From: Prochilodus magdalenae
Lineage: Eukaryota; Chordata; Actinopteri; Characiformes; Prochilodontidae
Assembly: GCA_024036415.1 (NCBI GenBank)
Contig: JAMWET010001298.1
Location: 289,501 to 353,500, forward strand
Direction of reading: 5' to 3'
Length of the DNA stretch: 64,000 nt
A program made the translations under genes and the position numbers. This document shows positions 46,641-57,850 of this stretch, piece after piece. Under the pieces are notes generated by a model. That model ran no database searches, was not told the origin of the DNA, and saw nothing but the letters and a program-made list of their open reading frames with translations. Numbering within the stretch: the first letter of the stretch is position 1; every line of letters begins with the position of its first letter.

Positions 46641-47564
46641 CATGTTTTAGGTGGATGCACTGGTGTTTTTTGAAGACCTGCCTTAAGCCTAAGCCTTCAC
46701 ATTAAGGTGGTAAGCCATTAATCTTGCCCTAAGTGTGTCTCCTCTGGGTGTGTTGTGTTCTACGTGTGTGTGTAGACGGTCCTGACAAGACATTTCTACT
46801 ATGCAATATTGTGGAAAAACAGTCAGAGACCCTCATGATCGCCATCGAAATCTTAAATTCCCAGTTAACAGCTATTAGTGCAAATAGTTAATTTTTCAGG
46901 AGATTTTTAAAATAAAATGTAGATACACAATCATTTACTTAGACAAGGAAGGAGAAAGTCATACCACCAAAACAGTCCCTAAAGCTTTCATCTTTAAGAG
47001 AGAATTACACTCCATCCCCATTTATCCCACTCTTTGTCCATCCTTCTACTGTGAGAAGACGCTTTGAGGCTGAAAGGGTAGCAAGGGTAGTCAAGAAGGC
47101 GTTACTGAGAAAATGAAACAGACAAAAAACACTGCTGGCAATTTAAACAAAGATGCTGCTGGTGTTCTCAAACTATGAACTGCCTACCAGAGTCCAGACC
47201 CCAGTATCACCAGTTGTGGTTTAAATCATTTGGATCATGAGAAGCAGAAAATACAACCAGTCTGAACTGGTATAGACATATATCCCCGCAGATTTCATTG
47301 ACTGAAAACATGTTTCCCAGATCCTAGTTCATTTGTTGATTATTACTTCGGTCAGTCAGTCAGTCAGGTTAGTGAACATAGCGATAAAGAAGAATTATTG
47401 ATCTTCAAACTTTGTTCTGATTAACATCTTTTCAGCAGTTTAGTGAATGATTCTTTAAATTATGATTTATGACTAATATATACAGAATAACAAACAACAA
47501 AAGTATTTACTGGCCTCTTAAGGAGATTGTCTGATGAAAAATTAAGTTTACTAAATTTCGTTTG
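46641..47564. other. Nothing recognised
   Basis: Includes a small (CAGT)n at 47351-47367. Otherwise no supported feature. Confidence 0.5.
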
Positions 47565-47835
47565 CTCCAGATATAGCTAATAAGCCAAAATGAGTTTAAT
47601 GTCTAAACTTTGCTTCTTCAGATTTGCACTGGAGTTACCAGACATACATAGCTAACAAGTCATGGACACTTACAGTCATTAGGCTAGCATTATGCAAACG
47701 ACTTGCATAAATCAATACAAAATCAAGACAAAGTGCATCAAGCTGTTAAGTAATCTCAAATAGACTTGCTTACATGGAGTTTGACCATGTATGGTGTAGT
47801 GTTACCTATAAAAAGAACAAAAACATACATAGATG
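47565..47835 (+). repeat. Dispersed repeat, family R1
   Basis: Resembles 13600-13845 and 3330-3445 in ordered words (TTTGCACTGGAGTTAC, AGACTTGCTTAC, GTGTTACCTATA). Old, non-coding. Confidence 0.4.
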
Positions 47836-48640
47836 ACATAGATGTCTTGATTTGCCGTACTATTACGTATACTGCATTGAACTGCTAGATGCTATAAACA
47901 CTTAGTATACATGAAGGCAATATGAACTCAGTACTTGTTTCCTAAAAACTTTTGCCAGTTCTGACTATAAATAGATGCATTATCAGATCTTGGTCTCAGT
48001 TATGTGCGTGTGAAAGTGTTGAAGCTTTTATTTCCATGAGCCATTCCAGGCATTACTTGTAAAGCAGTCTCGGGTAATGAACATCCCATGGAGAGATGAG
48101 GTTAAGGACAAAATTGTTTATCTTAAATTCACGCTGACGCAAACATCCACTTACCAGCAGCACATCTATCTCCTACTTAAATTGAACATGAGGTCAAAGC
48201 TGCTTCAGTAGATACTCGACATGACTGCTGCATGCATGGTGACGTCCAATCAGCAGAGACTTTTTCACACAAGCCCAAAACATTTTTTCACTCACTCGGC
48301 GAGCAAGGTCAGCAAACATATGTATTAGTCTTGGAAACGTATTTTTGTAGAGAGCATGTCACTCCAAACCCGACAAAGTGCCTTTCCCTTCTCCTGTTTC
48401 TACTAGATTTACATATTTGTTTTGACTAATGTGCTGTTATAGGCCTCTAAAGACCCATAATAACACTGTTTGGGTTTCAGTAATGGCTGGTGCCAAGAAC
48501 CACGCAGTAAAATAAGACGTGGATGAGATACAGTTGTCACAAGGATTTTCATCACGGATAAGGATCTGGAGTGCTTTAGCGTTTTCTTTGAGAAATGCAC
48601 CCAGTTGGTCAGCTTATCGCTGAGTTCGGTTCTCATGACT
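47836..48640. other. Nothing recognised
   Basis: Mixed composition. 48460-48500 carries a short GGTGCCAAGAACC word like the GGTTC-type MITE at 53040. Confidence 0.45.
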
Positions 48641-49700
48641 CTTCTCCTTTCCCATGCAGGAAGCTCCACTGGGATGTGTGCCTGTGAGCGCTTCTATATG
48701 TGGGTAGAGCGCGGGTGCACTCTGAAGAATGCAATCATTATTTTATGATACTTTACTGGATGCATCCATAACTTCTTTAATGGTCCTCAAATATAATCTC
48801 AGTAGCTCTGAAGCCGAGAGCTGAGGAAAACCGTACAATAATCGAAGCTCATTTCAAGGAAATCCTTCTGAGTGCAATACAAGCTCACTCTTAACTTCAG
48901 GAAGCAATAATTCCTGCAACAAATTGCTTGTTTACGTGCGGCAGTCAGTAATATATCGCTGATCAAAGGCAGAAATGTCAGGAAAAAGGTTGCATTTGTG
49001 TTCTAGTGGGCGGGAGGAAATTGTGCGTCCCTGCGGACAGAGGTAGGCTGTAAAACAATCCCTCCTCAAACCACACGAATCCCTCAAACCACACTGTGAG
49101 GGCCACTGCCAAGAGCAGCCAGAACTCGAGCGGCCCAAGACTTGACGCTTGAGGTACTGCCAGTCAAGTCACTGCAGAATGGATATCCTGACCTTCCTCC
49201 ATCTCCCCCTCATCCCTCTGTCTTCCTCCCCATGTCATGGGATAGTGAGAATTATCTTTTGCTTCCCAAATGCCTCAAATGTTTGATATTATTAATAGCC
49301 ACTTTGGCGGAGGATGCGGTTTGATTCACGCCTCTTGGAGTTTTTTGTCCTGATGTCATGTTGTTTTCTCTCTAGTTTTTCTAGAGGAAAGGTCCCGGGA
49401 TATTTTTCACACAGTGACTTACATAGTTGGTGTTCTCTGCTGTACCCCTCACCCCCATCCCCTGCTAATCTTTTTGGTTTTGAAGATGAAAACATTCTCC
49501 AGTGCAGCTCACTTGAAGAGACCCAGCAGTCTCTGAGGAAGTTTGCTCATTTTTTTTAGCGCCTGGACGCGGTGTTCTTGCGTCCCCGTCACGTCGTTCT
49601 CTGAGGTTATATTTGGAGACAAATAAATCATATTTGTTCTCTCCGAGGTATATGAGTTGACACATGCTCTCATAAAAGCTGGATTCACTACCAAAGATAG
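48641..49700. promoter_or_regulatory. Enhancer-like blocks
   Basis: About 1 kb of repeat-poor sequence with balanced composition and frames open on both strands without domains (49142-49559 on +, 49292-49763 on -). Likely several conserved non-coding elements. Confidence 0.35.
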
Positions 49701-50345
49701 ATGGGGGGGAAATTGGTTGGGTGTTTTAAGCCAATCAGTGAGCCGTTTTATTGGATTTTCCAAATAGCCTTAGCCTCTCTTAAAGCAATGATTATTTTAT
49801 ATCACTGTGTAACTCCAGGCCATCACTTAAGAGGTCCACTTGTAAATCTTAAAAATGAAAACACAAGTACTTTCCATGTTTGCCTGTCCTCTTCAACATC
49901 CCTGGCACGTTATGTTAACTCCTGTAGCAGTACCCAACTCTTCTTCAAACAGTACACCCCCCCACCCCCTTCCTCAATTTGGCACTTTTTTCCCGCAGTG
50001 CGGAGCTGGTGTGTTGAAGGCGATTGGAAAATCGAGCATGAACTTCAAGCAAAGGTTAATGCTATTCACTGTTTTTCTTTTTCTGGCTTATTTTCTCGCG
50101 GGCTGAACCACCCACTTAGCTTAAGGTCACAAGCTGAGGCTAATGCCGCACAGAAGGGGCTGCCCGCAAAACTCGCTATCCCCATGATTAGACGTCCCAC
50201 TGGCCTACAACACATACCAGCTCGCTTTGCCAAGTCAAATAGCACATTTAGCGAGTTGGAAGTAAGATTTAAGTGGGCCAGCACAATGAAGCCAACCCTC
50301 TCATCTTTTTTAGTCCTAGTTTTCTCTTTGTGTGCTAGACTGTGA
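49701..50345 (+). other. Longest ORF in the window (214 codons), probably chance
   Basis: The frame runs ATG to TGA with a hydrophobic N-terminal region (residues 10-40), a proline run near residue 88 and a mixed C-terminal half. No domain or family is recognised, the reverse strand is also partly open, and the sequence lies in a repeat-poor block. An acceptor-like CACTTTTTTCCCGCAG ends at 49998 inside it. Codon use shows no clear coding bias by eye. Non-coding conserved DNA is the likelier explanation. Confidence 0.2.
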
Positions 50346-51450
50346 AAACTGCTCTTCTTGGGGAGAGTTAATCTTCAGTTTTTTTCTTTCCTGTAGATTA
50401 TTTGGAAACAGGTCAATTGAGTGAGCTGAAAACTCCACCCTTCACAGAAGAGAAAGGAGGCAGTTACGCCGCACCGCGTGTTCAGCTGCATCCCTTCGTC
50501 GCCTCTCTTCTCTCTCTCCCACTCCTCTTTTCTTTTTCTTTCTCTTTCAAAAAACGAGCTGCCTCCCTCTTTATATGTGGATAAGAACCACTTCCAAGGA
50601 ATTCTGTGGCCGAGTACAGGTCCTTGATGTGACAGCTTTTGATTCTAAGACCCCATTTTTCTTCTCAGCATTATTTTTCTTCTACCTCTCTCTGGTTATT
50701 TCAAAGGAGGGCGCAATAAGTTCATTGATCCTGACTCCTTTCACCTTTCCCTCTCTCCTTCACTGCCTCACCACGGTATTAATCATCAGTGGCAAGACTC
50801 TACAGAGTCATATTCAATGAGCAGAGATTTTTATGGTTGTTATTTTTGTTGTTTTTGGAATTCATACATCTAAACGTTTGTACACAGATGAATTTTTGAC
50901 ATTTCCTTTTGACAACAAGGCCATTAATAGCAACAGCCTCTACTCTTCTGAGAAGTGCACACTAGATTTTGGAACATTGCTTTGAGGGTTTGTTTGCATT
51001 CAGCCACGAGAGCATTAGTGGGGTCAGGTACTCGTGTTGGATGATTAGTTCTGGATCACAAATGCCACTCCAGTTGGTCCCAAAGGTATTGGATGGAGCT
51101 TCACCACTCAAGAGAATGCAGTTCCACTGCTCCGCAGCCCAGTGCTAGGGGGCTTTTGTTGCCCTCTGGCCATCGCTTGAAATTGGGCATGGTGACCTGA
51201 GGCTCATGTGTGGCTGCTCAAAAACATCCTATTGTATTAAGAGTAGCTGAATTCTCTAATTAGAAGGCAAGTCCTGATAGTTTTGAACAGGCAAAGTGAG
51301 AAGTTTATTTTCTCCACATAAGTTCCTCCTTATGAAACAAACCTGAGTATGGCATTTTTCTATAATTTCTATAATCTTGATGACTTTATTTAACTGCTTG
51401 AAAATTTGAATTTAAAATATCAAAATAAATAAAAATAATTATTTAAATTT
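50346..51450. other. Mixed sequence, nothing recognised
   Basis: A pyrimidine-rich tract lies at 50490-50560. 50370-50800 is repeat-poor and might extend the preceding block. The rest is AT-rich. Confidence 0.45.
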
Positions 51451-51459
51451 TCATGATTA

Positions 51460-51570
51460 GTTCAGCACGTAAAGTGTGTACGTCGTACAGGGTGTATTAT
51501 TTATTTTACCTAGAAAAAACAAATTTAAGGGGGACACAAACTTTTGCATATGCCTAAACACACAAAAACA
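51460..51570 (-). mobile_element. MITE family M2, end fragment
   Basis: The + strand ACACAAACTTTTGCATATG (51534-51552) is the inverted form of the M2 terminus. AT-rich text upstream may be the element interior. Fragmentary. Confidence 0.5.
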
Positions 51571-52489
51571 CAAAGGATGGTTCTCTTCCTCATGCATATG
51601 TATTTGAAAGAGAATTGTTGCGTAAAGGATATAGAATGTGTGGCCGATCACGAGTTCTGCTCAGTATACTAAGATTTTTGGCAGCCAATTTTGCATTAGC
51701 TTTCCTCTGCCCTAAACAAACATACTTTTGGACTTGGAACAAAATGCTGTTAGGAGAATTCCTTCAAGTATGACACTAGACATCAGTAAGGCAGAGATAT
51801 GGCTCTCATACACATAACAAAAAACATTTACTATTAGAATATCAGAAGAAGATGTGCTGCAAAAGATGCTGTAGTGCAGGCCTGTCTCAGGCTTGTTGAC
51901 CGCTCCACGATTTCAGTTTCTTATAATCCCTGCCGCTTACCAGCAAACAGTTATTGGGTGGAACTACTCAGTATGCAGTTTGAGTCATCAACTGCAGTCT
52001 TAGTAAATCACTCGCTTGATTCAGATGGCTAGTGGGTGCATTTTGTGGTAACATCAATGCACATTTTGCACTGCGTCTACAATAATGCATGCATTGGGCC
52101 TGTAGTGTTTATACTGCAGATCCAGGTGCAGTAGACACACATGCCTGAAATGAATTAATTATTAGGTAAAGACTTTTAAGGGCATAAATTACAGGCATTG
52201 TGCACCCTGCAGTGAAAACTACATAGCAGTTCTTTGCCCTCCACCTCGGCAATGACATTAGTAAACATTTACATATTGTGGCCAGAGTATCTAGACATGA
52301 GCATGTCTAATGGCATCTTAGTCATGTATAAGAATGGAGTTGATAATAGAAACACTGTGAATAGAAAAATAGCTGGAGCACAAAAAAAAATGAGCCTGGA
52401 ATGCTGATTAGATTTTGTAGTGCTAGCATTCCACAATACCCCTCCTAATGTATGGTCTTTGACTTCATTGCCTAAGCAGCCCACAATAC
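51571..52489. other. Nothing recognised
   Basis: Mixed sequence, no supported feature. Confidence 0.5.
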
Positions 52490-52870
52490 CATTCTACATT
52501 GTCCACCTAGATGAAAAATTCTAATTTGCACATGGTGACAGCAGCACGCACCCGGTATGCCGCGTGAATGCTAAGCGCTATATACAAAAACCTCAGCAGC
52601 ACTAAGTCCTCCGTGACAAGCATCTAATGATGGCCTAATTAATCTTTGTGCTTCTGATGACATAAGCATGTTTGGATCATGCGTCTTGGATGAGTGGCTC
52701 GCCTGTAATGCCAAATTGCTCATCTCCTCACTTACTTCAGTGACAGGGGCCTAATGAATCACCTTCAGTAGCCCAGGCGGTTTGTTACTTTTGTTGAAGG
52801 TATGGGACATATCACAGGCACACTGCAGGAAGTGGGCTTAATCACTCGCTGGAGGGTATTTAGCATGTAC
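52490..52870. promoter_or_regulatory. Strong conserved-element candidate
   Basis: Repeat-poor, with GGCCTAATTAATC (TAATTA at 52636-52641), GGGGCCTAATGAATC near 52746 and TGACATAAGCATG near 52658. Texture strongly like vertebrate developmental enhancers. No coding signal. Confidence 0.45.
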
Positions 52871-53690
52871 AGTATCTGTCATTTACAATTATATAAAGCT
52901 CCATTTTAGTTGAGACCATCCAGCTTGTATTGACGATTATGAAAAACATTTGAAGTATGAATGTATTAGATACAGCTCTGGTACTCTTTATACTTTGTCC
53001 TTTATCACTGAAGAACATGTTTAAAACTAAAGGTGTCATAAAGGGTTCTTGGGGCCAGTGCCAAGAACCACTTCTAGATCTCTAAAGCTGAGGACCAGAT
53101 CCATGTGGCGCTAAATCTCAGTGTTATGCACGAAGTGGGTGGTTAACCAATCTAGTGCATGCAGGAATGGGACCACAAATACATATAGAAAACTCTTACA
53201 GATCTATAAATATTCCTTATAAAATGATAATAATCTCATAATAATTAGCATGCATAATTAACATAAGGGGAAAACAGCTATATACTTAATAAGAAAGTAA
53301 TAAACTCATTCTGAATAGTTGTGAAGCAACTAATCACGTCTGCAGCACATGAATTGTATTACTGTGCTACAGAAACAGTGGAGCTTGTAAAGCATCTCTG
53401 TGAACTGACATGATAGAGTTGTCATATATGTGCCTGTGGAGCCAAACCTGCTCAGCAAATCATCCTTCCCAAATCACCATGCCAAAAACCCCGGGCGTGT
53501 GCGGTCAGAGGCATTGCGATTTTTGGCTTAGTCCTAGCTTTAGATGGTCAGTAAGCCTCAGCTGTGGAAAGTGGTCTATAGCAAGGCGAGTACACCACTA
53601 ATAAGCCGACTAAAGGCATGTCTGACATGTGGCAGTCATTTTCAGTTGTGATTATTTCGGAGGAAAATAATTGATTTGTGAGTATTTCAT
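52871..53690. other. Spacer with GGTTC-type MITE fragment at 53035-53085
   Basis: The fragment reads AAAGGGTTCTTGGGGCC, then AAGAACCACTTC. Otherwise AT-rich and featureless. 53490-53600 is more balanced. Confidence 0.45.
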
Positions 53691-53694
53691 CTTT

Positions 53695-54025
53695 TAAGCC
53701 ACTTACCCTTCTGGGCCACAGGGGTGCTGAAGCCCTTCCCAGTGCTCACTGGACAGCAGGCAGAAAACTCCCTGGACAAACCACCAGACATACAGACACA
53801 CACACAGCCATACACATTCACACACACTCCACTTCACCTGACAGCATGTCTTTGGACTGTGGGAGGAAACCAGAGCACCTGGAGGAAACTCAGACAGACA
53901 CAGGGAGAACATACACAGTCCACACAAAAGGTACCCTGGATTTCCTAACCAGGAATCAAATCCAGGCTCTTCTTACTGTGAGGTGACAGTGCTATCCACT
54001 GCACCAGTGTGCCACCCTTATTCGT
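53695..54025 (-). mobile_element. tRNA-derived SINE-like repeat, family S1
   Basis: In reverse complement it starts GGCACACTGGTGCAGTGG (A-box TGGTGCAGTGG), then GGATTTGATTCC in the B-box position. The body contains GGTTTCCTCCCACAGTCC, then AAAGACATG. This order is the hallmark of a repeat present in almost all teleost genomes. A CA/GT tract lies inside (53790-53830). Target duplications not resolved. Confidence 0.8.
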
Positions 54026-54055
54026 GAAGAGAGAATGTCAGGTAATGGTTGTCAT

Positions 54056-54363
54056 TTACCCTTGTGTGGATCTGCAGAGGTGGAAGCAAATACAGCCTGA
54101 CTGACCACAGCCTGGTCATAGAGCGGGGAAGACACAGAAAACCTGGCTGCTCAGAGAGGAGAGGTTGTATGGTCACTGTGAATCAGGGGAGGTGGAGCTG
54201 GAGGTGCACTTTCTGTGTGGGTGTGTGTGAGGGCATGTAATGGTTTGGTAGTCTGTTTAATAGACTGATGTATGTTAAATGCTTTGGCATCACTGTCATG
54301 TGATATGGTCATTCCACTAAACTTCTTGACTTGAATTGAACTGAATTGAACTGAATTGAATTA
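54056..54363 (+). mobile_element. LINE 3' end with zinc-knuckle remnant and TTGAA tail
   Basis: 54090-54220 encodes, with one frameshift, HSLVIERGRHRKP, then a decayed CxxC-type segment (LYGHCESGEVELEVHF), like the C-terminal zinc-binding region of teleost LINE reverse transcriptases. A 3' UTR ends in (TTGAACTGAA)n at 54331-54363, a familiar fish LINE tail. Strongly 5'-truncated. Confidence 0.65.
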
Positions 54364-54574
54364 AGCAGGCTGAAACATATGTTGTGTGCGGGTGGGGAAT
54401 TCCGACCCCTACCATAAAGAACTATCCTACTTCTAGAATGTAACTCCACCTTCTTAGATGTCCAGTTTCACTAGCGTTTCAGTTTTCTCTTATGTCTGTG
54501 TCCTCTTATCAGTAATGACCTCTTGGCAGATACACATCCTTTCACACCCATAGTATTCCTTTGTCTTTTCACAG
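54364..54574. other. Spacer and acceptor region of candidate exon 2
   Basis: Unremarkable sequence ending in a strong polypyrimidine tract, TTCCTTTGTCTTTTCACAG, at 54556-54574. Confidence 0.4.
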
Positions 54575-54640
54575 CGGAAAGATGTACAGAAACACTTGTG
54601 GAAGTAGGAGTGGAGCTTGACTTGCGCCTCTCTCTCAAAG
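54575..54640 (+). CDS. Candidate internal exon 2 (unidentified protein)
   Basis: A 66-bp segment lies between a strong acceptor (TTTGTCTTTTCACAG) and a donor AAAG then GTAAAAG at 54641. Of three frames only phase 1 is open (CG then GAA AGA TGT...). It encodes an acidic, Leu/Val-rich peptide, ERCTETLVEVGVELDLRL then SLK, that exits in phase 1. Its entry phase matches the exit of 34911-35001 and would create an Ala codon at the junction. Its length is divisible by three. No family recognised; chance remains likely enough to be careful. Confidence 0.3.
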
Positions 54641-55220
54641 GTAAAAGCTGTAAGTGATGTAAATCTGATGATGATAGTTTTGATGGTCTACCAGGTCTTC
54701 CACAGCTGGAATCCCGTTTTTACACCATGTACATAATGTGTATTAATCTACAGCAGCTGTTGGTGTTTGCTACTGCTTCATGCCACAGCACACTCAAGGT
54801 GCCAAAATGGTTCTTTGAAGCAGTGCCAGGATAGAATCACTTTTGGTTCCTTAAAGGACGTTTCAGAGTACGATGCATGGAGTAATTGGATAGAAACTTT
54901 TTTTAAACCAGTTTAAACCAATTGTAGGTTTTACTTAAAACCGTAAGTCCAAGCCAAGAAGCAGGAACCTTTATAAGCTTGGACACAGAAGATTTTGGCC
55001 TATGAATGTTGGATATCAAATGGGAATGTACAAATTGCAATGTACTCTAAATACATGTGGCTCTGGATTTCTTTAAGCCTTATCTGATGTGACTCGGGTA
55101 AGAAAGCGCCTCTGGTTTTTCCCAGTGTAGACTGATGGAATAAAACAGAAACCGCTAGACAAAAGCTCTGAATGGCCACTTGAGCTAACAATCGAAAATT
55201 AAGGTTATGTTCATGGGGAC
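54641..55220. other. Spacer with GGTTC-type MITE fragment at 54800-54880
   Basis: AAAATGGTTCTTTGAAGC and TTTTGGTTCC mark the fragment. The rest is AT-rich with no recognised feature. Confidence 0.5.
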
Positions 55221-55864
55221 TCTTGTCATGGACTGCTAGCCTGAAGCAGAGGTCAGGCGCGGTACTAGAAGGGCCAGCAGCTAGCTACAGTGTGGAGCTC
55301 CCTAAGTGCAGTGCCGTGGCATTAGTTCAACAGCTAATTTGTGCAGCGCTCGCAGGAGCGGAGGAGACAGGCCTGGCTGTGTGTGCTGGCTGGTGCTGGC
55401 AGTGTTGAAGGAGGGGGGGAGAGATCAGGAGGCCAGGGCCGATCGAGCTGCTGCTTGCGGGGACCAGCTGGTCCTTCACGTTCTGGCAGGGCTCCAAGAC
55501 ACCCACCCACCTCCTCCCTTTCCCTCTCTCTCTTTCTCCTTCTCTCGTTTTCTCTTTCTTTCTCTTTTGCTCTGTCGTTCTTCGTTTGATCCTCTTTTGA
55601 TTGTGATGTATTTCTTACGGCCAAAGTAGACAGAGAGAACTAAAAGAGGAAGAAAAAAGCGAAAGGATTCAGCTGTGTTCTCAACAGTTCAGTTTTTTGA
55701 AGTAACACACACAGTGCTGTAGCATTGATGATGTTCACGTTTATATGAAGCTCAGACATCACCTTTAGAAGAATAGTCAATACACTTCTTTCCATATGAA
55801 AGAGAATAAAATCTATCATTACCATCATACTAAAAGCTTGTATTACCACAATATTATACAGTAT
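55221..55864. promoter_or_regulatory. GC-rich patch and pyrimidine tract
   Basis: 55221-55500 is GC-rich and repeat-poor. 55500-55600 is a CT-rich tract giving artefactual frames on both strands. Weak conserved-element candidate. Confidence 0.25.
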
Positions 55865-56490
55865 GTTTTAGAAGAAGGGAAAATGCATTTTCTCAGTTGG
55901 TTTGGACCAGTTGTATTTATCATAAGCTCCCCAGACCAAAAATCACCCCCTGTATGATTTTCTGGGATGATTTTAAATACATGGAAATAGGTCTTTTGGT
56001 TGAGGTGACAGTAAATTTGAACCACAGTGCCTACATTGAGCTGCATGGCAACCAGCTTTTACCTTTTGCTAATTATCTTACCGAGGAACATAACATACCG
56101 ATCCATGTTTTCCAAGATGACTGCAAGAACATCCATTCCAGGGTAAATGTTCTAGCCTTCACAGGACTACAAATGTGACTGATTGGCATGATGAACATTC
56201 AGGAGTATTCACACGTCTGGACTGGCCTGCAAAATCCACAGATCCGAATCCTCATGAAAATCTGTGGGACTACCTGGAACAACCAGTAAAGCGCCAGGGA
56301 AGGCATCCAGCAGATCTGGCCTAACTGCACAATTCTATAAAGCAAGAGTGGCTAACATTGATGTGGCCTACATCCAGAAACTTGTCCAGTCCATGCCAAC
56401 TTGTATCCCAGCTGTTCATGCTTGTGGAGGTATGACATGCTATTAGGTACATTTTAGTCACATGTGGCTCATTTTTGTCTCATTTTGAGC
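55865..56490 (+). mobile_element. Tc1/mariner relic, family T2, DDE domain to 3' end
   Basis: Carries decayed transposase: MIFWDDFKYMEIGLLVEV, then HVFQDDCKNIHSRV (the second catalytic Asp region, usually FQQDNAPCH), and after a frameshift LDWPAKSTDPNPHENLWD at 56217-56270, which holds the third catalytic acidic site (NPxENLWD). The C-terminal part and 3' end match 10440-10620. Inactive through frameshifts and stops; its N-terminal half is absent. Confidence 0.85.
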
Positions 56491-56889
56491 TCAGTATGCT
56501 CATACGATTGGAAATGCAGCTGGCACTGAAAAAAGAAAGGCTTCCATATGCCAGTATACAGAAGAATATGATCTACCTTTATCACATCTTTACCTGCTCT
56601 TATTTCCCCCCACGGGCTCCTTTGCAGGAAGCGAGGAATAAAGGAGGTGTTACTAAATATTAAAGCCTTATACCTTACATGCTAAGAGATTATACCAAGC
56701 TAATTGACCTACAGATCAACCGCAATTAAATTACTTCCTCCTCTCCCTGTCCTCCTCACAGGATTATGCTCATATTTGCTGGTGATAGTGCACCCTGGAT
56801 TAGCAGTTGCGTTTAGACATGCTTGTGTTACAAGCTAATGAGATTAGAATTCTATTAAGTTTGCCTGCTTTTTGCCCCTAATTTCCTTG
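56491..56889. promoter_or_regulatory. Repeat-poor block with a very strong acceptor-like site
   Basis: The 56733-56761 pyrimidine tract (CTCCTCTCCCTGTCCTCC, then TCACAG) is the best acceptor-like signal in the window. From 56762 a phase-1 frame stays open for about 25 codons to a stop at about 56837 (hydrophobic SYLLVIVHPGLAVAF). It could be a terminal exon after 54640, but there is no supporting evidence. Confidence 0.25.
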
Positions 56890-57297
56890 TCAAAGTGCAC
56901 TCAACCTTCTGCAGCATCGCAACCTGCCAATGCTGGAAGAGCCTCCCTCATTATGAAGGAGATCCATATGGTAATCTGAATTGTAGCTCAGAACTATGAC
57001 TACCGCAACCATGTCTCCTCCTTTAGCATACCTGTCTAGGAGAGAGAACGTTAATCCAGTTGCTACATCGCCTGTGGAAACGACTCTTAAGTCAAGATCA
57101 TTTATGCCCTTGTTAATTAGCCTCTCGAGTGAAATATTCACACACGCAGATGTAAAACGTTTGGTTTCTGCTGTTTCATCATGCTTAGATGAGCTAGCTT
57201 GTAGCTCTAGGCCACTGGCTTTGTTTAGCTTTTCTTCTAGCTATTGCAAAGAACGTAATTGCTCTTCAGTTCTAAAGCACATATTTTCAAACTGCTG
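56890..57297 (-). pseudogene. ORF relic with coiled-coil-like start, probably transposon-derived
   Basis: One - strand frame reads through about 135 codons with a single TAG (at about 57247). The upstream part is coiled-coil-like (FENMCFRTEEQLRSL, LEEKLNKASGLELQA), followed by a hydrophilic linker and a Gly/Asp-rich region (GINDLDLRVVSTGDVA, GGDMVAVVIVL). No family was named with confidence. The mix resembles ORF1 or gag-like proteins of fish retroelements. The + strand frame 56996-57316 is its shadow. Confidence 0.4.
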
Positions 57298-57500
57298 TAT
57301 GTTACAGTCAGTTTGATTTGTCCAGAAATCCACTCAATGGAACTGAATACAGTTTATTCATAGGGGTAGTTCACTGCATGGCATGGCAGCAGACAGACAT
57401 GACATTAAATTAGAACTACAGAAGCAACTTCATGAATGCAGTGAGAATAAGGAATGATGCCATGTGACAGTAACTACTATGATAACAGATTGGAAACTAT
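57298..57500. other. Spacer
   Basis: Probably the upstream part of the element containing the ORF relic. Not recognised. Confidence 0.35.
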
Positions 57501-57501
57501 T

Positions 57502-57850
57502 TCAATCAATCAATCAATCAATGTTTATTTGTATAGCGTTTGTTATATATAAGAAAAGGAAAGAAAAAAAACACAAAGTTAATGTACAGACATTTGAGGG
57601 TGGGGGGGTGGCGAAAAACCGGGTCCAAGCCCCCCTTGAGCAAGCCAGAGGCAACAGTGGCGAGGAAAAGCTCCCTTGGGAAAGGAAGAAACCTCGAGAG
57701 GAACCAGGCTCAAGGGCGGAACCCAACCTCCTCAGGTCGAACCCGGATGAGACGAGAAAGACAGAACTAACAGGAGAAGAATATCTATTAGATCCAGTCT
57801 GATTAGATCCAGTCTGATTAGTCCAGGAGTGAGTAACTGCAAGACCCACG
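57502..57850 (-). mobile_element. Common teleost retroelement 3' region
   Basis: The (AATC)n start at 57502-57522, then GTTTATTTGTATAGCG and, further on, AGAGGCAACAGTGGCGAGG, GAAACCTCGAGAGGAACC and CTCAGGTCGAACCCGGATG, occur in this order in a repeat seen in very many fish genomes. The tail at the left implies - strand orientation. Class not settled (LINE- or SINE-related). Confidence 0.7.

Larger units (their letters stand above)
35002..54574 (+). other. Putative intron between the two candidate exons
   Basis: If both candidate exons are real and adjacent, this 19.6-kb interval is a single phase-1 GT-AG intron. It would hold many enhancer-like blocks and repeats, a layout common in bystander genes that host regulatory elements of a neighbouring developmental gene. 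This depends wholly on the two exon calls. Confidence 0.2.
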
